From Halichondria panicea (Eukaryota > Porifera > Demospongiae > Suberitida > Halichondriidae): a stretch of DNA of 64,000 nucleotides. The DNA is taken from positions 1,741,502-1,805,501 of the forward strand of contig NC_087393.1 of assembly GCF_963675165.1 (NCBI RefSeq). Direction: 5' to 3'. A program made the translations under genes and the position numbers. Positions 53,445 to 64,000 of the stretch are shown piece by piece. Position 1 is the first letter of the stretch. Every line of letters begins with the position of its first letter. The notes beneath the pieces were generated by a model. It was not told the DNA's origin. It did not search any database and saw only the letters and a list, made by a program, of their open reading frames with translations.

Positions 53445-53895
53445 TTAATTGTTTACAGAGCCAAGTTCCTTTTTCAGTTTTGAGTGCTCCTTCTTTAGCT
53501 CTTCCAACTTAACTACATTATAAATTGTGCATTTTCATCTCAATGCATGGAAGAAAGCATAATCAGCTTACTTTGATGATCACCTCTCGACTTCTGAGGG
53601 TCCGTTTTGTACATGACTAGTCCATTCGTCTGTCTCGTATACACCGCCTGCAGGATAGAAGGCGTGACAAGTATATTATATCTACATGAACATGCATGCA
53701 CGGTACTGTATAATTATTGACAACCATTAATACTTACACTTTCAGGGCGTAACGATGACAACTCGGCCACAATCACTGTATACTCATTGATCTGTCAACA
53801 CAAAATAATGTTTGTATTATAATAATCAGTGCATGTATTACCTGTCTTTCTAAAGCAGTAATCTTGGCTTGCAGCAGATTCTGTCTCAGACCCAT
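53445..53895 (-). CDS. Small prefoldin-like protein, ASDURF homologue, 4 exons
   Basis: Exons (minus): 53842-53895, 53738-53791, 53584-53647, 53445-53512; 79 aa. Two helices flank a beta hairpin: INEYTVIVAELSSLRPES, then AVYTRQTNGLVMYKTDPQK, then VKLEELKKEHSKLKKELGS. This parallels human ASDURF (KIVVDELSNL, VYRQQQNSN, LDELKKEYQEI) along its length. In humans ASDURF is the upstream frame of ASNSD1 mRNA and a prefoldin-like subunit of the PAQosome with URI1. Here it stands alone: downstream on its strand is a dead transposon, not ASNSD1. Its sister copy at 38.9-39.8 kb is dead. Family call rests on remembered human sequence; another beta-prefoldin relative is possible. Confidence 0.7.
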
Positions 53896-54160
53896 GCCCA
53901 GATATTAGCTAGAACATGGGACCATCCAAAAACAATGTATAAATGTGGTAATAATCATCGATCTTGGATATAGTCCTAAAATTAATTGACACATCATGCA
54001 TACAGTGATATGCGCCGATGCATTTCCACTTGTGCTTCAGAGCAGGCTATACCCCTAATATGTTGTACACTGTATGTGTGATAAGACTCAGCGACAACTA
54101 ATTGTTTATACTATAACTGGTGCCGTACTTAATACTATGACATGCTGACAGCCCGAGCAA

Positions 54161-54371
54161 TTTAATGTCGAATACCCATGCTTTCACCGTCGGACGTGCA
54201 ATACTCGTGATGGGTTTGTAATTCGATCCTCATTTTACAACCAACACCAATCGTTTCCGTCTTAGCAGAGAAGCTGGGGTACAGCTGCAATCTTTTGGGG
54301 AGTTTAGCAAACACATTTCATGCATGTCTGTAATTAACCTCTATAATGTTGGCGGGTGCTTTCACTCAGTT
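54161..54371 (+). pseudogene. Dead fragment of the tyrosinase last exon (duplication unit 2)
   Basis: GTCGAATACCCATG, then CTCGTGATGGGTT, AGCAGAG, AAGCTGGG, TACAGCTGCAATCTTTT and AACACAT follow the order of 42828-43030 of the live gene. Deletions and insertions break the frame, and the first three exons are missing. Confidence 0.9.
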
Positions 54372-54535
54372 ACCTATAATGATATACATGTATCATTCAG
54401 AACTGCTGTTCAGTTAGCAGCATTATTAAGAGGTATTTGTTAGTGTATAATTACAATCATGCATTACAATAACGTTGACATGTAAATAAAGTGTAATGAT
54501 TTAAATTAACACAGGATAATTGAATTGCGCAATTA

Positions 54536-57500
54536 TTAGTCTTCCATTGGAACATTTCTGAATAAGTAAGACATTGATTCGCCGTAGTAAATTCTACGAA
54601 TTGCTTCAGCTAACATCAGCCCAATGTCAATCACTTTGATTTTGCTACATCGTTTCTGATGCTCGTCATGGAGGATGGTATTTGTCACCAACACCTACAG
54701 AATACGAATTAAGGTAAACAATTTTATACTTCAAGCTGTGCGACAACCATGCATGTACAGTTATTAAAAAGGGTTAGACGTGTGAACCTCTCCGAACTAA
54801 GACTACGTTTATATACCACTCTATTTAATATACAAATTGCCACCTATAGTAGAAACCCGGGATTAAACCGGGGACCATAACACTGTATAAAATGGTAGTT
54901 CAGTAGCGAAATTGTCAAATACTGAATCAACAATTTTGGCAAGACAAAAGAGATGCCGAAACCCGGGATTGAACCAGGGACCTTTAGATCTTTAGTCTAA
55001 CGCTCTCCCAACTGAGCTATTTCGGCTGACACAATTAAGTTACGTACCACATGCTGCATGCCAAAATAGAATATCTGTACCAACAATTGGAAAGCCTGGA
55101 ACTGAGCTATTTCAAATCACACGAGTTATCACATGTTACATGCCAGGGAGTTCACAAGAGTACGATTGACCTTCACTAGTGGACAGTATAAACTGGTTGA
55201 GCTTGTTTGTGCGCCTGTCTACGTTGATCTAGTTGTAGCAATAATTCTTACATATTTTACTCTAGGGCTGTTGGGTGGACTTCAATTGAACTGTAAGGTC
55301 AACACTGGAACAGCCTTAGAATAGAACATGAAGTCCAAGGTCAGCCATGGCTCTATAAAAATATCAAAGGTCAAATATATACGGTCAGCACCCCCCTGCG
55401 TACCTAGGTAAATGTCTCTAGCTAGAAGGTGAGCTTTTACTAAAAAAAAGAACTTTCCACTAGCGAAGGTTAATCGTACTCCCTACTGGAAAAGGTTAAT
55501 CGTACTCTTGTGACTCTCTGGGCCACGGAATATCCTAACTGGAAGTTAAAAGAGATGCCGAAACCCGGGATTGAACCAGGGACCTTTAGATCTTCAGTCT
55601 AACGCTCTCCCAACTGAGCTATTTCGGCTTATACAATCTGGTAATTCTGTAAATCACACAATGGAATCTAGAAACCAAAGCCTACCACTTGCAACATGAC
55701 ACATTATATGTAACTGAGTGGCACATACCTCTGTCAGGGCAGAGTCCTCCAACAGCTCACAGGCATTCTTTGAGAAGAGTCCATGCGTGGCTACAGCGTA
55801 AACCTTGTATGCTCCTCTCTCCTGTAGGCACTTTGCAGCTGCTATCACTGCCCCCACCTCATCAATGATGTCATCCTGTGGGGTATACAAGCCATGTATA
55901 CTGGTACATTACCGCCATTACTGATTAGACAGTCATTCAGTTGAAGATTAATAACTATAGGCAAGCTCAGAATAGGTACCTCTGAGAGATATACAAATGC
56001 AAGGTGGAAAGTTGATAAATTGCTTAAGATACATGTACAAGGATATTTACAGGTATACATTGTACAATGTAGAGTCACAATTTCCCAGGCGAGTAAATAG
56101 TCTGCGTGCTTTTACAGCTCACTTGGAACTTTGGGAAAATAACACGGTTGTAGATAGAGTATATTGATGGTTTACTTATGTAAACAGTTTGCACTACAGT
56201 AGCTATCTAACATTTTACCGAAGTAAGCTGCAATGGGCAATATATAAGTGCAAGGTCTGCAACTAGTGTATCGATATCTAGTATAAAACTGACAATAGGC
56301 GACACATGTACATGCATACGGATGTAGCTTGCACGCAACTCACCACTATGATGGCAATCCTACCATGCACGTCGCCAACTACATTGAGAGGGGGCTTTTC
56401 CTTGTCCACCACCACTGCCTCTGTGTGTGTGTGTACAGATAGTAATAACCATTAGACGGTATTGGACGAATATGTACATGTACGCTTAGTATATTATTGT
56501 AAACTACATAAATTGAAAGACCTAGACACGATAATACGCTAAATGTTGGTAAAATCTAGTGCCTTGAAAATTCTCGTAACAGTGATGATCTGCACTTACC
56601 CATAATATTAAATAACAGATCAGATTTAGTGTTTCTTACTACATATGCATGCAACACTCTTGCTACAGGTCACCTTTCTTGGATGGTGTGATGGAGGGTA
56701 GTGAGGCTGTACTTTTCTCTCCTAAGCCGTCCTCCGCGGGAGGGGGGGAGTTACGACCATCAATATCTGGGTCCACGTCTTTGGGCTCTCCATGAATCAT
56801 TGCCAGACCAAGACGCAGTCGCTCGGCAAATGCATTCGCTCTAAAATGTGAGAGGGATTTAATTAATATACTGTAACAGTGGAACTCTTCTTACCAGCCT
56901 TCCCTAAAGAAAGGCCAACTACGACACAAATACAAGATACTCAGGTTTCCAAAGAACAGTTTGTGTGTTCCTAACAAAGGGATAGTGGTCAAAACTTTGT
57001 TCAATACAAGTGTCTTAAAATTATAAGTGGTTTCCACTGCATGGTACTAGCACATCGGTATAGATATGCATGTACATAGAAAACTCACACCATTATAATT
57101 ATCAGCTACCATAATGTAGCGGGTTATTTTCGAGGTTTTCGATGATTGACACAGAAAAATGAAAACTTAGTGCCTCGAAAATTGGTTTACATCCGGTATT
57201 GTCTACTGTAGGGGTGTGGTTATTTGAACCACTAATCCTCAAAAATAAAATCCTCGAAATGTTTAGTTTGGACAATCCGTGAAAATTTAGTGCCTTGAAA
57301 ATAACCCGCTATACGGTATTATATATAGTATTGTATTCTTGTACATGCGCATTTATATAAGTATATCGGTAGTGATGAAAATCCTCTTTCGGGCACTACT
57401 GACGATATTGAAACAGTCATGCCCATTTTGAATGCAGTTAAATGTCTTAGTTTTGGTTGTGATAATTATGTATTATAAGTTATTTAGGCTGGCATATAAT

Positions 57501-59073
57501 TCTCAATGCGAGGGTGTTCCTATTAGTCTCATAACGCCACTGCCCCCTAACTGTATATCGAGGGTATTAATTCTACATAAAATAACTCTTGAATCATTCA
57601 ATAGGTAACATTTTGAGCATACTTGGGTATGGCCTAAATTGTTTTATTGGGGAGAACTATACAGAAACTTTTGCTATAAAGCTTCCACAAAGATGTACCG
57701 ACATTGCTATTATCACGTCCTCACCTTCTAGTAACTCCGGGGTAGCGTGCAACAATCACTGCATTTCTGTAGTCTGGTATCTATGGAAACAAGGGGGTTG
57801 CAGTAGCAGATACAGAGGTTGTTAAATGATTATTAATGAGATAATGAGATAATTAAAAGATAGGTAAAAAGCAGATGTGTTTAAGCAAGGATCGTGATGT
57901 CGTACAAGTATAAGTTTATTGCGATTCTATTTTTGCAAAGCGATCAACATTCGCAAAATTCGCAAATGCTTGATGCTCGCAAAACATTCTGTACGGTAGC
58001 AATCAAAATGTCTACTTTCAAAGCAAAATACAGCCTTAAGAACATTTAAGAACCTTCGAAAATGATACTAATCACTGAATTAATGTAATGTCTTTACAGA
58101 TACACAAGGATCAACCATTTACCTGCTTTATGTTACACCGGGTTAACTCACATTTTCCTGAATATACTGAATAAGGAAGGGGGAGCCCCTCAAATTATCC
58201 ACAGGGAAATCAAAGAATCCCTGTATTCCTTTAGCGTAAAGGTCAAAGGTTATCAGATGCGACATCCCAGCCTTAGCCATCATAGAAGCGACTAGTTTGC
58301 ACGTTAAACAGCCTCTCTTTCGCATCTTACTCTGCTTAGAGTAAGGGAGGTACGGTACCACCCCTATGACTTTCCGAGCTGACGCGGTTTTGCAGGCATA
58401 GCACATTATGAGCATCTCCATAAGGCTATCATTGACAGATTGTGAATCCCCTTCATTGCTTGTGTAGTGGCCAGTCTGAATGATGAATACGTCCTTGCCC
58501 CTCACAGAGTCGATTATCTCGACCTGGGTCTCTGAGAGAAAAGGGCTGTGTTACCGTTACTCGATTTAAGGCAACCCTCTAGTCTAAAACAATATGCAAC
58601 AACATTTGAACATTTCACCATTAAATCACTTTTTAGGATTCCCTTGTTCAATAATCATTAGGAGGTTGATACGTAGTAAGATAAGCTTACAATAGTTTAT
58701 TTTATACACCAAGCTAAATGATTGAGATAGGGACAAGGATATGATCAGGTTTTGTCACTCTTACCATTATCTGTATCTTTGAACACCTTTGCTTCGCACA
58801 GTCGAACACCCACTCTCCTAGAAAAAAGTATTATATTAATAATGTTGTTAATGGTTTTCGATTAGTCATGAGATGACTGTTAAATATAATAATAGTCGTA
58901 TTCAACATCCCATGAATACATTATTTGCCGGCAAAACGAGAACATGCATTGCATCTGTATCTAGCTAGCAACCTTGAGACATCTTCAGCTAATTGGGGGT
59001 AGGAGTTCCCAGTTAGAAGTACCAATCCTCTTGGAAATGGAGCAGCCATTGAATCAGCTTTCCCATAAGACAT
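54536..59073 (-). CDS. Phosphoribosyl-pyrophosphate synthetase-associated protein, 8 exons
   Basis: Exons (minus): 58973-59073, 58765-58817, 58152-58531, 57725-57780, 56674-56840, 56344-56420, 55729-55875, 54536-54694; 379 aa (human PRPSAP1/2 356-369). [15 protein letters not shown] and [20 protein letters not shown] are typical. A linker insertion ([19 protein letters not shown]) and [12 protein letters not shown] mark the associated-protein class. The PRPP loop of the catalytic subunit (normally DTGGT) reads [10 protein letters not shown], so it is predicted inactive and regulatory. It binds PRPS to modulate supply of PRPP for nucleotide synthesis. The C-terminus is [15 protein letters not shown]. 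It is divergent from AIMP2 by 122 bp. Its last intron (54695-55728) hosts two tRNA-Phe genes on the same strand. Exon 1 has an unusual donor (GTTGCT). Confidence 0.93.
54853..54876 (-). pseudogene. tRNA 3'-half relic
   Basis: AAACCCGGGATTAAACCGGG resembles the T arm and acceptor end of the adjacent tRNA-Phe genes but has lost the rest of the cloverleaf. Confidence 0.6.
54954..55026 (-). tRNA. tRNA-Phe-like gene with AAA anticodon
   Basis: 73 nt, identical to the Phe(GAA) genes nearby in acceptor, D and T stems, except that the anticodon loop is CTAAAGA (anticodon AAA) and the T loop is TTCAATC. All stems still pair. Eukaryotes normally read both Phe codons with GAA. The gene is in the duplicated unit, inside the last PRPSAP intron. 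It may be an early pseudogene or a real variant read after A34 modification. Confidence 0.85.
55101..55113 (-). pseudogene. tRNA 5'-end relic
   Basis: ACTGAGCTATTTC matches the D-arm and acceptor start of the tRNA-Phe genes, without any other part. It lies between the two tRNA copies and suggests repeated local copying and loss. Confidence 0.55.
55556..55628 (-). tRNA. tRNA-Phe (GAA), second intact copy
   Basis: 73 nt with anticodon loop CTGAAGA and all stems paired. Its T loop is TTCAATC, like the AAA copy and unlike the copy at 43.4 kb. It shares the 5' flank AAAAGAGATGCCG with the AAA copy, so the two are likely tandem duplicates. It lies within the last PRPSAP intron. Confidence 0.96.
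57117..57311. mobile_element. TA-flanked MITE in PRPSAP intron 4
   Basis: The ends are TAGCGGGTTATTTTCGAGG at the left and CCTTGAAAATAACCCGCTA at the right. TA at each end suits a Tc1/mariner-type target. It is 195 bp with no coding capacity. A relative lies at 60621-60807. Confidence 0.72.
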
Positions 59074-59195
59074 TTGCCTGGGAAAAGAGATGTTGGGTAA
59101 AGATGGATCACTAGATCTACCTAACTATGATCGCAGGTCAAAGGACCCACGTGTAGGTTAGCATTATTTAGAAGACAAATCGTTTTGTTCTCAAA
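59074..59195. promoter_or_regulatory. 122-bp divergent interval, PRPSAP (-) / AIMP2 (+)
   Basis: The two start codons are 122 bp apart on opposite strands, so promoter and 5' UTRs must fit in this space or extend into the genes. No TATA or CCAAT box stands out. Confidence 0.6.
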
Positions 59196-61126
59196 ATGGC
59201 GACTCCCGATGTACTCAACCCTCCTTCCATGTACCGGCTCAGGCCATTATTTGATATAAAGAAGGTGAAGCTCCCAGACTGTATGTACCTACTAAAACCC
59301 CTTCACCTGCTGCCCAATGCAGCTGTCTCGTCTGAGGTGTGTTGGGGGGAGGTGTGTACATATAATTTAACTATTAGTCGTACAGATTGCAATAGATAAT
59401 TGTGATCTAGGTAATACACGCGAGGATATTACTATCTTTTGGCAGTACTGGTCTAAGCAGATGTCACGTGCTCATTCATCTCTGTCATGCTAGAGGTTGG
59501 GGGTCATGTGATTGCAGTTAGGTTTCGGGAGAGTACTAAGAGAGGGGCCCCTGCGAGTGACATTAAGCACACAAGTGTTGGGGGCCCTCATTCAGCCCCC
59601 CAAACGGTAATCAACATTGTCAAATGTTCGATCCGAGGGATAAGAGGCTTAAAATTTTTGTCTGGGACTCACTGACAGCAACTGTAGAGTTTAGTATGTG
59701 TATGCTAGTGGCTGCGCATGTGCGATAGGCATGTGACCAGAAGCCACACCCATGTCAGTATAATATACTTTTCGAGGTAAGGCCGCGGTTAGTGTTCTTC
59801 ATCGTTAACTACATTATGTATAATTATCCTCAACGCATCAGTTGCTTGATTCTAAATACATGTGCTTGCACGAACGATAAGAGTTAGCGCACATAGATTC
59901 TAAGCACACACACCTACGACTAAAGCATTCCCTGGGAGTGCACACCATGGCAGGCTTTTGCATGTACGTAATGTAACCAGGGTGTCATACAGGGGGAAAG
60001 GGGGGATATCCCCCCCCTTTCAAGTAGTAGTTGCATGACTTAGTGTCCATAGCTGGGTATTGAAATAACAGTTGACCTTTTTTTAGCAACATTTTTCTCA
60101 TTTCCCCCCTCTGCTTCAAAATCCTGTATGACACCCTGGTAACTATACACTTACAAAGTGTGATCATGACTTTCCCACTCCACTATGAGTGAACACCTAA
60201 CCTCTCTCTCCTCCCTTTCAGGGTACTGGCTCTGCACTGAGCTACCTGGAGCAGAGACAGGAGTGGGTATTGGGCCAGATCACCAACCTTCAGGATAGGG
60301 TTAAGTCACTGGCACAGCAGTTTGGGATAGGGCCGGACCAGGTTGGAATTCTGCAACAAGTGAGTTTACGACAGTGTATACATTTGTATGCAAATGTATA
60401 CACTTATTAAAGTCATTTGTACATCTCACCCGCTTGCAGCTGTAGTTGAGTCAGGTGTTTTGTTGGCAGCTAAATACTGCACCAGATTGTTATACACAGA
60501 AGCTTATAACATGACATTTTACAAAGTAGAGGTTTTCCTAAGCTTGTACATGTATGCACTTACAAAAGGTTGTAAGACCACAGCAAGGGGTTTTCCCAGT
60601 GCAGGGGCTTGACTATCGTATAGAGGGTAATTTTCGTGGGGTAAAATATTCGTGGTTGAAGGTTTGACCACGAATATTTTACCCACGAATGAAGCGACCT
60701 TGCCTATCTTTACCTGCAGTGCAAGCTCCAACCACGAAAATATTACCCACGAAATGTCTCAATATTGTTGAACCACGAATATTTTATCCCCCTAAAATTA
60801 CCCGCTATACGGTATTTGTAAGCCATTCGTTAGCTGGAGCTTTTGCTGTACAAGAGAGTGTAATTTGCCTCTGACTGTACCTATCCCCCAGGTGAACAGT
60901 GATGTGTCGTACCAGGACGTGGTGGTGAGCTGCCCCACTTCCTCCCCTCCTTATCTCCTGGCAGCGCTCTACTGGTACCTCTCCACCACTTCTCTCCCCT
61001 GTTCCTGCAGCATACATGTGCACTCCTCTGCTACTAGCACCGTGACTGAGGACCTCAAGAGGTTCTTTGACGGGCTACCCTCCTCCAACAAGTCTAAATT
61101 CAAACTGACTCTCATATGGAAGTCAG
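59196..61126 (+). CDS. AIMP2: AIMP2 (multi-tRNA-synthetase complex scaffold p38), first three exons
   Basis: Exons 59196-59336, 60222-60359 and 60892-61126 give about 171 residues. SMYRLRPLFDIKKVKLPDCM matches the N-terminal MYRL motif of animal AIMP2 that binds lysyl-tRNA synthetase. A leucine-zipper-like helix follows (LEQRQEWVLGQITNLQDRVK), then the start of the GST-like part (YQDVVVSC, FKLTLIWKS). The normal GST C-terminal half is missing. Either its exons lie beyond the window or the third exon reads on to a TAA at 61150, making a short form. The gene is divergent from PRPSAP. AIMP2 holds synthetases together in the cytosol. Family match is good in three separate blocks. Confidence 0.85.
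59978..60138. mobile_element. MITE with CAGGGT ends (copy B), in AIMP2 intron 1
   Basis: CAGGGTGTCATACAGG at the left and CCTGTATGACACCCTG at the right form perfect 16-bp inverted ends. GTAAC flanks both sides as a 5-bp target duplication. The element is 161 bp. Confidence 0.88.
60621..60807. mobile_element. TA-flanked MITE in AIMP2 intron 2
   Basis: TAGAGGGTAATTTTCG at the left is the inverse of CTAAAATTACCCGCTA at the right. Several copies of ACCACGAATATTTTA occur inside in both directions. It belongs with the element at 57117-57311. Confidence 0.7.
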
Positions 61127-61212
61127 GTGGGCACATTGACCTGTACATGTAAGATGTATAATTATTGTATAGGTGATGGAGACGTCTGTGGGGGTTGCTT
61201 ACTATTACCAGT

Positions 61213-61458
61213 CAGGGTTTTATAAGAGAGGGGGGGGGCGCCCTGGGATTTCCCCTTAGAAATCTGAAAATTAATGATGTTATAACAAATTGTATGATTT
61301 CTCTCCGTCTACAATAGAATTAAAAGAAGTGTCATGATTTGAAACACAAAAAACACAAATTGCCCACAGATAATAACATTTTTTCCGGGGAACAACCCCC
61401 AGACCCCCCTGAATTAAACGTTTCCCCCTCCCAGCTAAAAATCCTATAGGAAACCCTG
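61213..61458. mobile_element. MITE with CAGGGT ends (copy C)
   Basis: CAGGGTTTTATAAGAG at the left pairs imperfectly with ATCCTATAGGAAACCCTG at the right. CCAGT flanks both sides as a 5-bp target duplication. G-rich and C-rich runs lie near the ends, as in copies A and B. It is 246 bp and non-coding. Confidence 0.82.
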
Positions 61459-61581
61459 CCAGTTCTCAGTAGGTACATGTACCTAGTAGATAGGAGACGT
61501 AAATTAGTGCTAGCTCCACCTGTCGGTACAAATGTATGTGTTACATTATGATAGCTACGGTATGTGTTTGTACAGTACGCG

Positions 61582-61718
61582 GTGTATACATTGTGTGGGT
61601 GGCTGGTTCCTTAGAGCCCCCAGGCATTCATTGTGTACCCCCCCCCCCCCCCCCCCGTGTATACATTGTGTGGGTGGCTGGTTCTTTAGAGCCCCCAGGC
61701 ATTCATTGTGTACCCCCA
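61582..61718. repeat. Two-copy tandem repeat (75 bp) separated by poly-C
   Basis: GTGTATACATTGTGTGGGTG through CAGGCATTCATTGTGTACCC occurs twice with one difference. A run of 19 C (61638-61656) separates the copies. Confidence 0.95.
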
Positions 61719-64000
61719 CAATAAGAATAGTGCTGCCTTATAATACTTAGATCATCTAAAGTATGCTGAATGTTGCAGTGTTTGTAGATATGCGAATTAG
61801 AGCGTTTCAAAGACAATATCCAATTAAAAAGAGTAGTTCCTTATTAGATTGTATTGCATGTGATCAGAAGCGCATACTTATAATAATGGTATTATGCTAT
61901 TTTTAGAGATGGCTCATATTTTGTGTAGAGACTGTAATTGTATAATATTATGGTTTTATGATGGTATTTTTTGACATTGTATAGTGTAATCTAGCAAATC
62001 GAAGCTTTAATCAGGTTCCTTATTGATGTATGTAGTGTTGAAACAAATAGTCAATCACTGGGTTTAACCCGTCACAAGAACGATCAAACATCACAGGTCT
62101 CAAACCAGAGCTCCTTCTCCACTCATTGTGTATCATAAGCTGTATTTGGCCGATCAGTGTAGTGTTTCACATGTATCTCCCACCTTAACCACTCCAGCAG
62201 TACATACTGTGTCGCTTGAGTTCCGGTATATTGACCTGCTAAAAAGCTAATTTTGAGTATTAATTTTTGTTTATCAATCTACGTATAATTATCTGTACAT
62301 GTTCTTATTCTGTAACGCCACATGTACACTGCTTCATTATCTCCTATGTGTGTACAGTGATTAGTATGGTTAACTAGCCAACTGTGAAGGGTCTTGATCA
62401 ATATCATAAGGTATTCTGATACCATAGCTATCTTCTAAACACTTCTTTTTATCCTGGACATTTTGGGAGGCAATTTTCGTTGCAACATAGCTGTATAGCT
62501 AGCATGAGCTAGCATGAGTTCTGCAATTAGGATTAGATAGTTTTAGATAGCTAGTGCATTCTTCTAATTATTCCAGACATCTCACGTGCGCTATAAAGAT
62601 TCGTTCTAGAAAATAATGGCTTTTTTTGCTGTCCGACAATTAGAACATGTAAGATAATAAATAGGTTTGTGAATAATGAGAAAATCGTAATTACTTTTTG
62701 TCGCATTAAGGTAGTTTATAGTGGAAATCCTGTGTAGAAACAAATTGTACATGGCCGGCCATCCTTTTCAGTGCACGCACGTTGTTCTGTGATATTAAGT
62801 CTCAACAACTACATGTACATGTACGAAGTTAAATAGCATTATTATGTTACAACACTCCTTTATTGTACTTTGGTGGCCCTTATAGCAGGTGATGAATTAG
62901 CACTATAATTAAGATAGCCACTAAGAGCAAGTGTTGCCACGTTCAAATGATATTATGTTTCAAGTTTATATCCTGTTACAGTAAATATTTCCCTCCTGAC
63001 CATCAATACCTTTCCTAACGTTTTCACCATGGCAATGTAAACTCTTTTGTGTTCTCGGGTGTAGAAGATGTGTTCAATAGCTGAGCTACCATTAACTTCC
63101 CTTTCCCTATTATGGAAAAACATTGTAATGTCTCTGTTTTGGCAAAGGAATTATGTGTTGTGAAATAGTTGAGATCATTCAAAATGATTGTTTCCTATTA
63201 TGTGCTACATGTAAATTACTGTACCCTAACCTAATACTGCTCAGCTTACTGTAACCACACAAGTGCCTCCTCCATGTACAGTCCTTAGAACTGAGCCAAG
63301 ATTCCATGGATACTGGCTAAATACCATAGAATACCTCTTTTCTGTTATCACCATGTATAGTAGTGACATGACTTGGCTTTTGATGGTGGAGCTTCTATTG
63401 AGCTGTAATTGTATTGATTGAACAATAACTGACAAAGCACTAGAGTGGCTGTATTGTATCACTATCCTTTACAGGCCCAGGCATTTGTACCTGTGATAAC
63501 AGATTAGTGACTCAGTGATAGCCTCTCTTTTTATACCTATTATGGTTGCAAATATCATTGGTGCCTCATCCCCCTATAAACTGGTATTTGCTGACTAAGT
63601 ACAATGATTGAGGATGTGAATTGTGAGGTGATTTGCTGATGTAATTGTGACTGGTTTCCTGAGTGGGCAACCCACACAATGACATTGTACATTTAGAGCT
63701 ACATGCATGTACACTTTGCATACTTCTAGACACTTTTTTTCTCATAGAAGCCGTATTCCTTTCAGTCTCATGTCTCGAGCATGTTAGTTATGTGTACATC
63801 CTGTGTCCAGTAGTTTTAGCCTAGCTCATTATGCGTGTCCACGTAGTCATAAACTGGTATTTGCTGCCCCCACTCAATTCAGCCCTCGTCTACATAAACC
63901 AATAAAGGAAATTGGTGGCTTGGTGGGCTCTTGTTTACCAGGTAGAATGATTTAGGGCAATCATGTACATGTAGCCAGCTACACTGTACCGTTATTTGCA

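Larger units (their letters stand above)
61127..64000. other. Terminal region with no recognised gene
   Basis: If AIMP2 continues beyond the window this is its intron 3. It holds one MITE (61213-61458) and a two-copy tandem repeat (61582-61718). The rest, to 64000, is AT-rich with no frame of recognisable family on either strand and no RNA gene. Confidence 0.5.

Noticed and set aside
59487-59675. 62-codon frame in AIMP2 intron 1
   Set aside because: No homology, and it interrupts a good three-exon AIMP2 model.

Overview
This is nuclear DNA of an early-branching marine animal, most probably a demosponge. The evidence is animal-specific genes (fascin, TRIM-NHL, RhoGEF, AIMP2, cathepsin D) with vertebrate-like sequence, many canonical GT-AG introns of only about 50-60 bp, start codons of divergent genes as little as 119 bp apart, and an intronless Pmp-like beta-helix surface protein of a kind seen in sponge genomes. 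The phylum call is an inference; the species cannot be named from sequence alone. No bacterial genes, CRISPR arrays or retroviral/LTR elements were seen.

Layout, left to right: TTL-family gene (-, runs off the left edge); cytoplasmic actin (-) head to head with fascin (+), with a perfect CArG box between them; DRG2 GTPase (-, 12 exons, 5.2-13.8 kb); a repeat-rich gap; an intronless secreted or anchored beta-helix protein (+, 16.8-20.0 kb); a gap holding a decayed TRIM-NHL/RhoGEF duplicate (21.2-21.5 kb); a mitochondrial-type cytochrome P450 (-, 22.4-26.1 kb); an intronless TRIM-NHL gene (-); a 28-exon RhoGEF with an SH3-DH-PH-SH3-RA layout (+, 28.5-38.7 kb); a dead copy of a prefoldin-like ASDURF gene (-); a tyrosinase (+, 40.0-43.0 kb); a dead PRPSAP last exon and a tRNA-Phe; cathepsin D (+, 43.8-51.5 kb, with a 4.7-kb first intron full of nested inverted-repeat elements); a broken THAP/DDE4 DNA transposon; an intact ASDURF gene (-); a dead tyrosinase fragment; PRPSAP (-, 54.5-59.1 kb) with two tRNA-Phe genes in its last intron; and AIMP2 (+, from 59.2 kb, incomplete), followed by 2.9 kb without a recognised gene.

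The main structural result is an old tandem duplication spanning about 38.6 to 55.0 kb. Both units carry, in the same order, RhoGEF 3' end, ASDURF, tyrosinase, PRPSAP last exon and tRNA-Phe. They have decayed reciprocally: unit 1 kept tyrosinase and lost ASDURF, while unit 2 kept ASDURF and lost tyrosinase. Cathepsin D is present only in unit 2, and one unit-2 tRNA has an unusual AAA anticodon.

By function the genes fall into cytoskeleton (actin, fascin, TTL-like, RhoGEF), translation and chaperoning (DRG2, AIMP2, tRNA-Phe, ASDURF), nucleotide metabolism (PRPSAP), oxidation chemistry (P450, tyrosinase), lysosomal proteolysis (cathepsin D) and post-transcriptional regulation or ubiquitylation (TRIM-NHL). 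Exon models were built by hand from reading frame, splice sites and known family sequences; all complete models close in frame.
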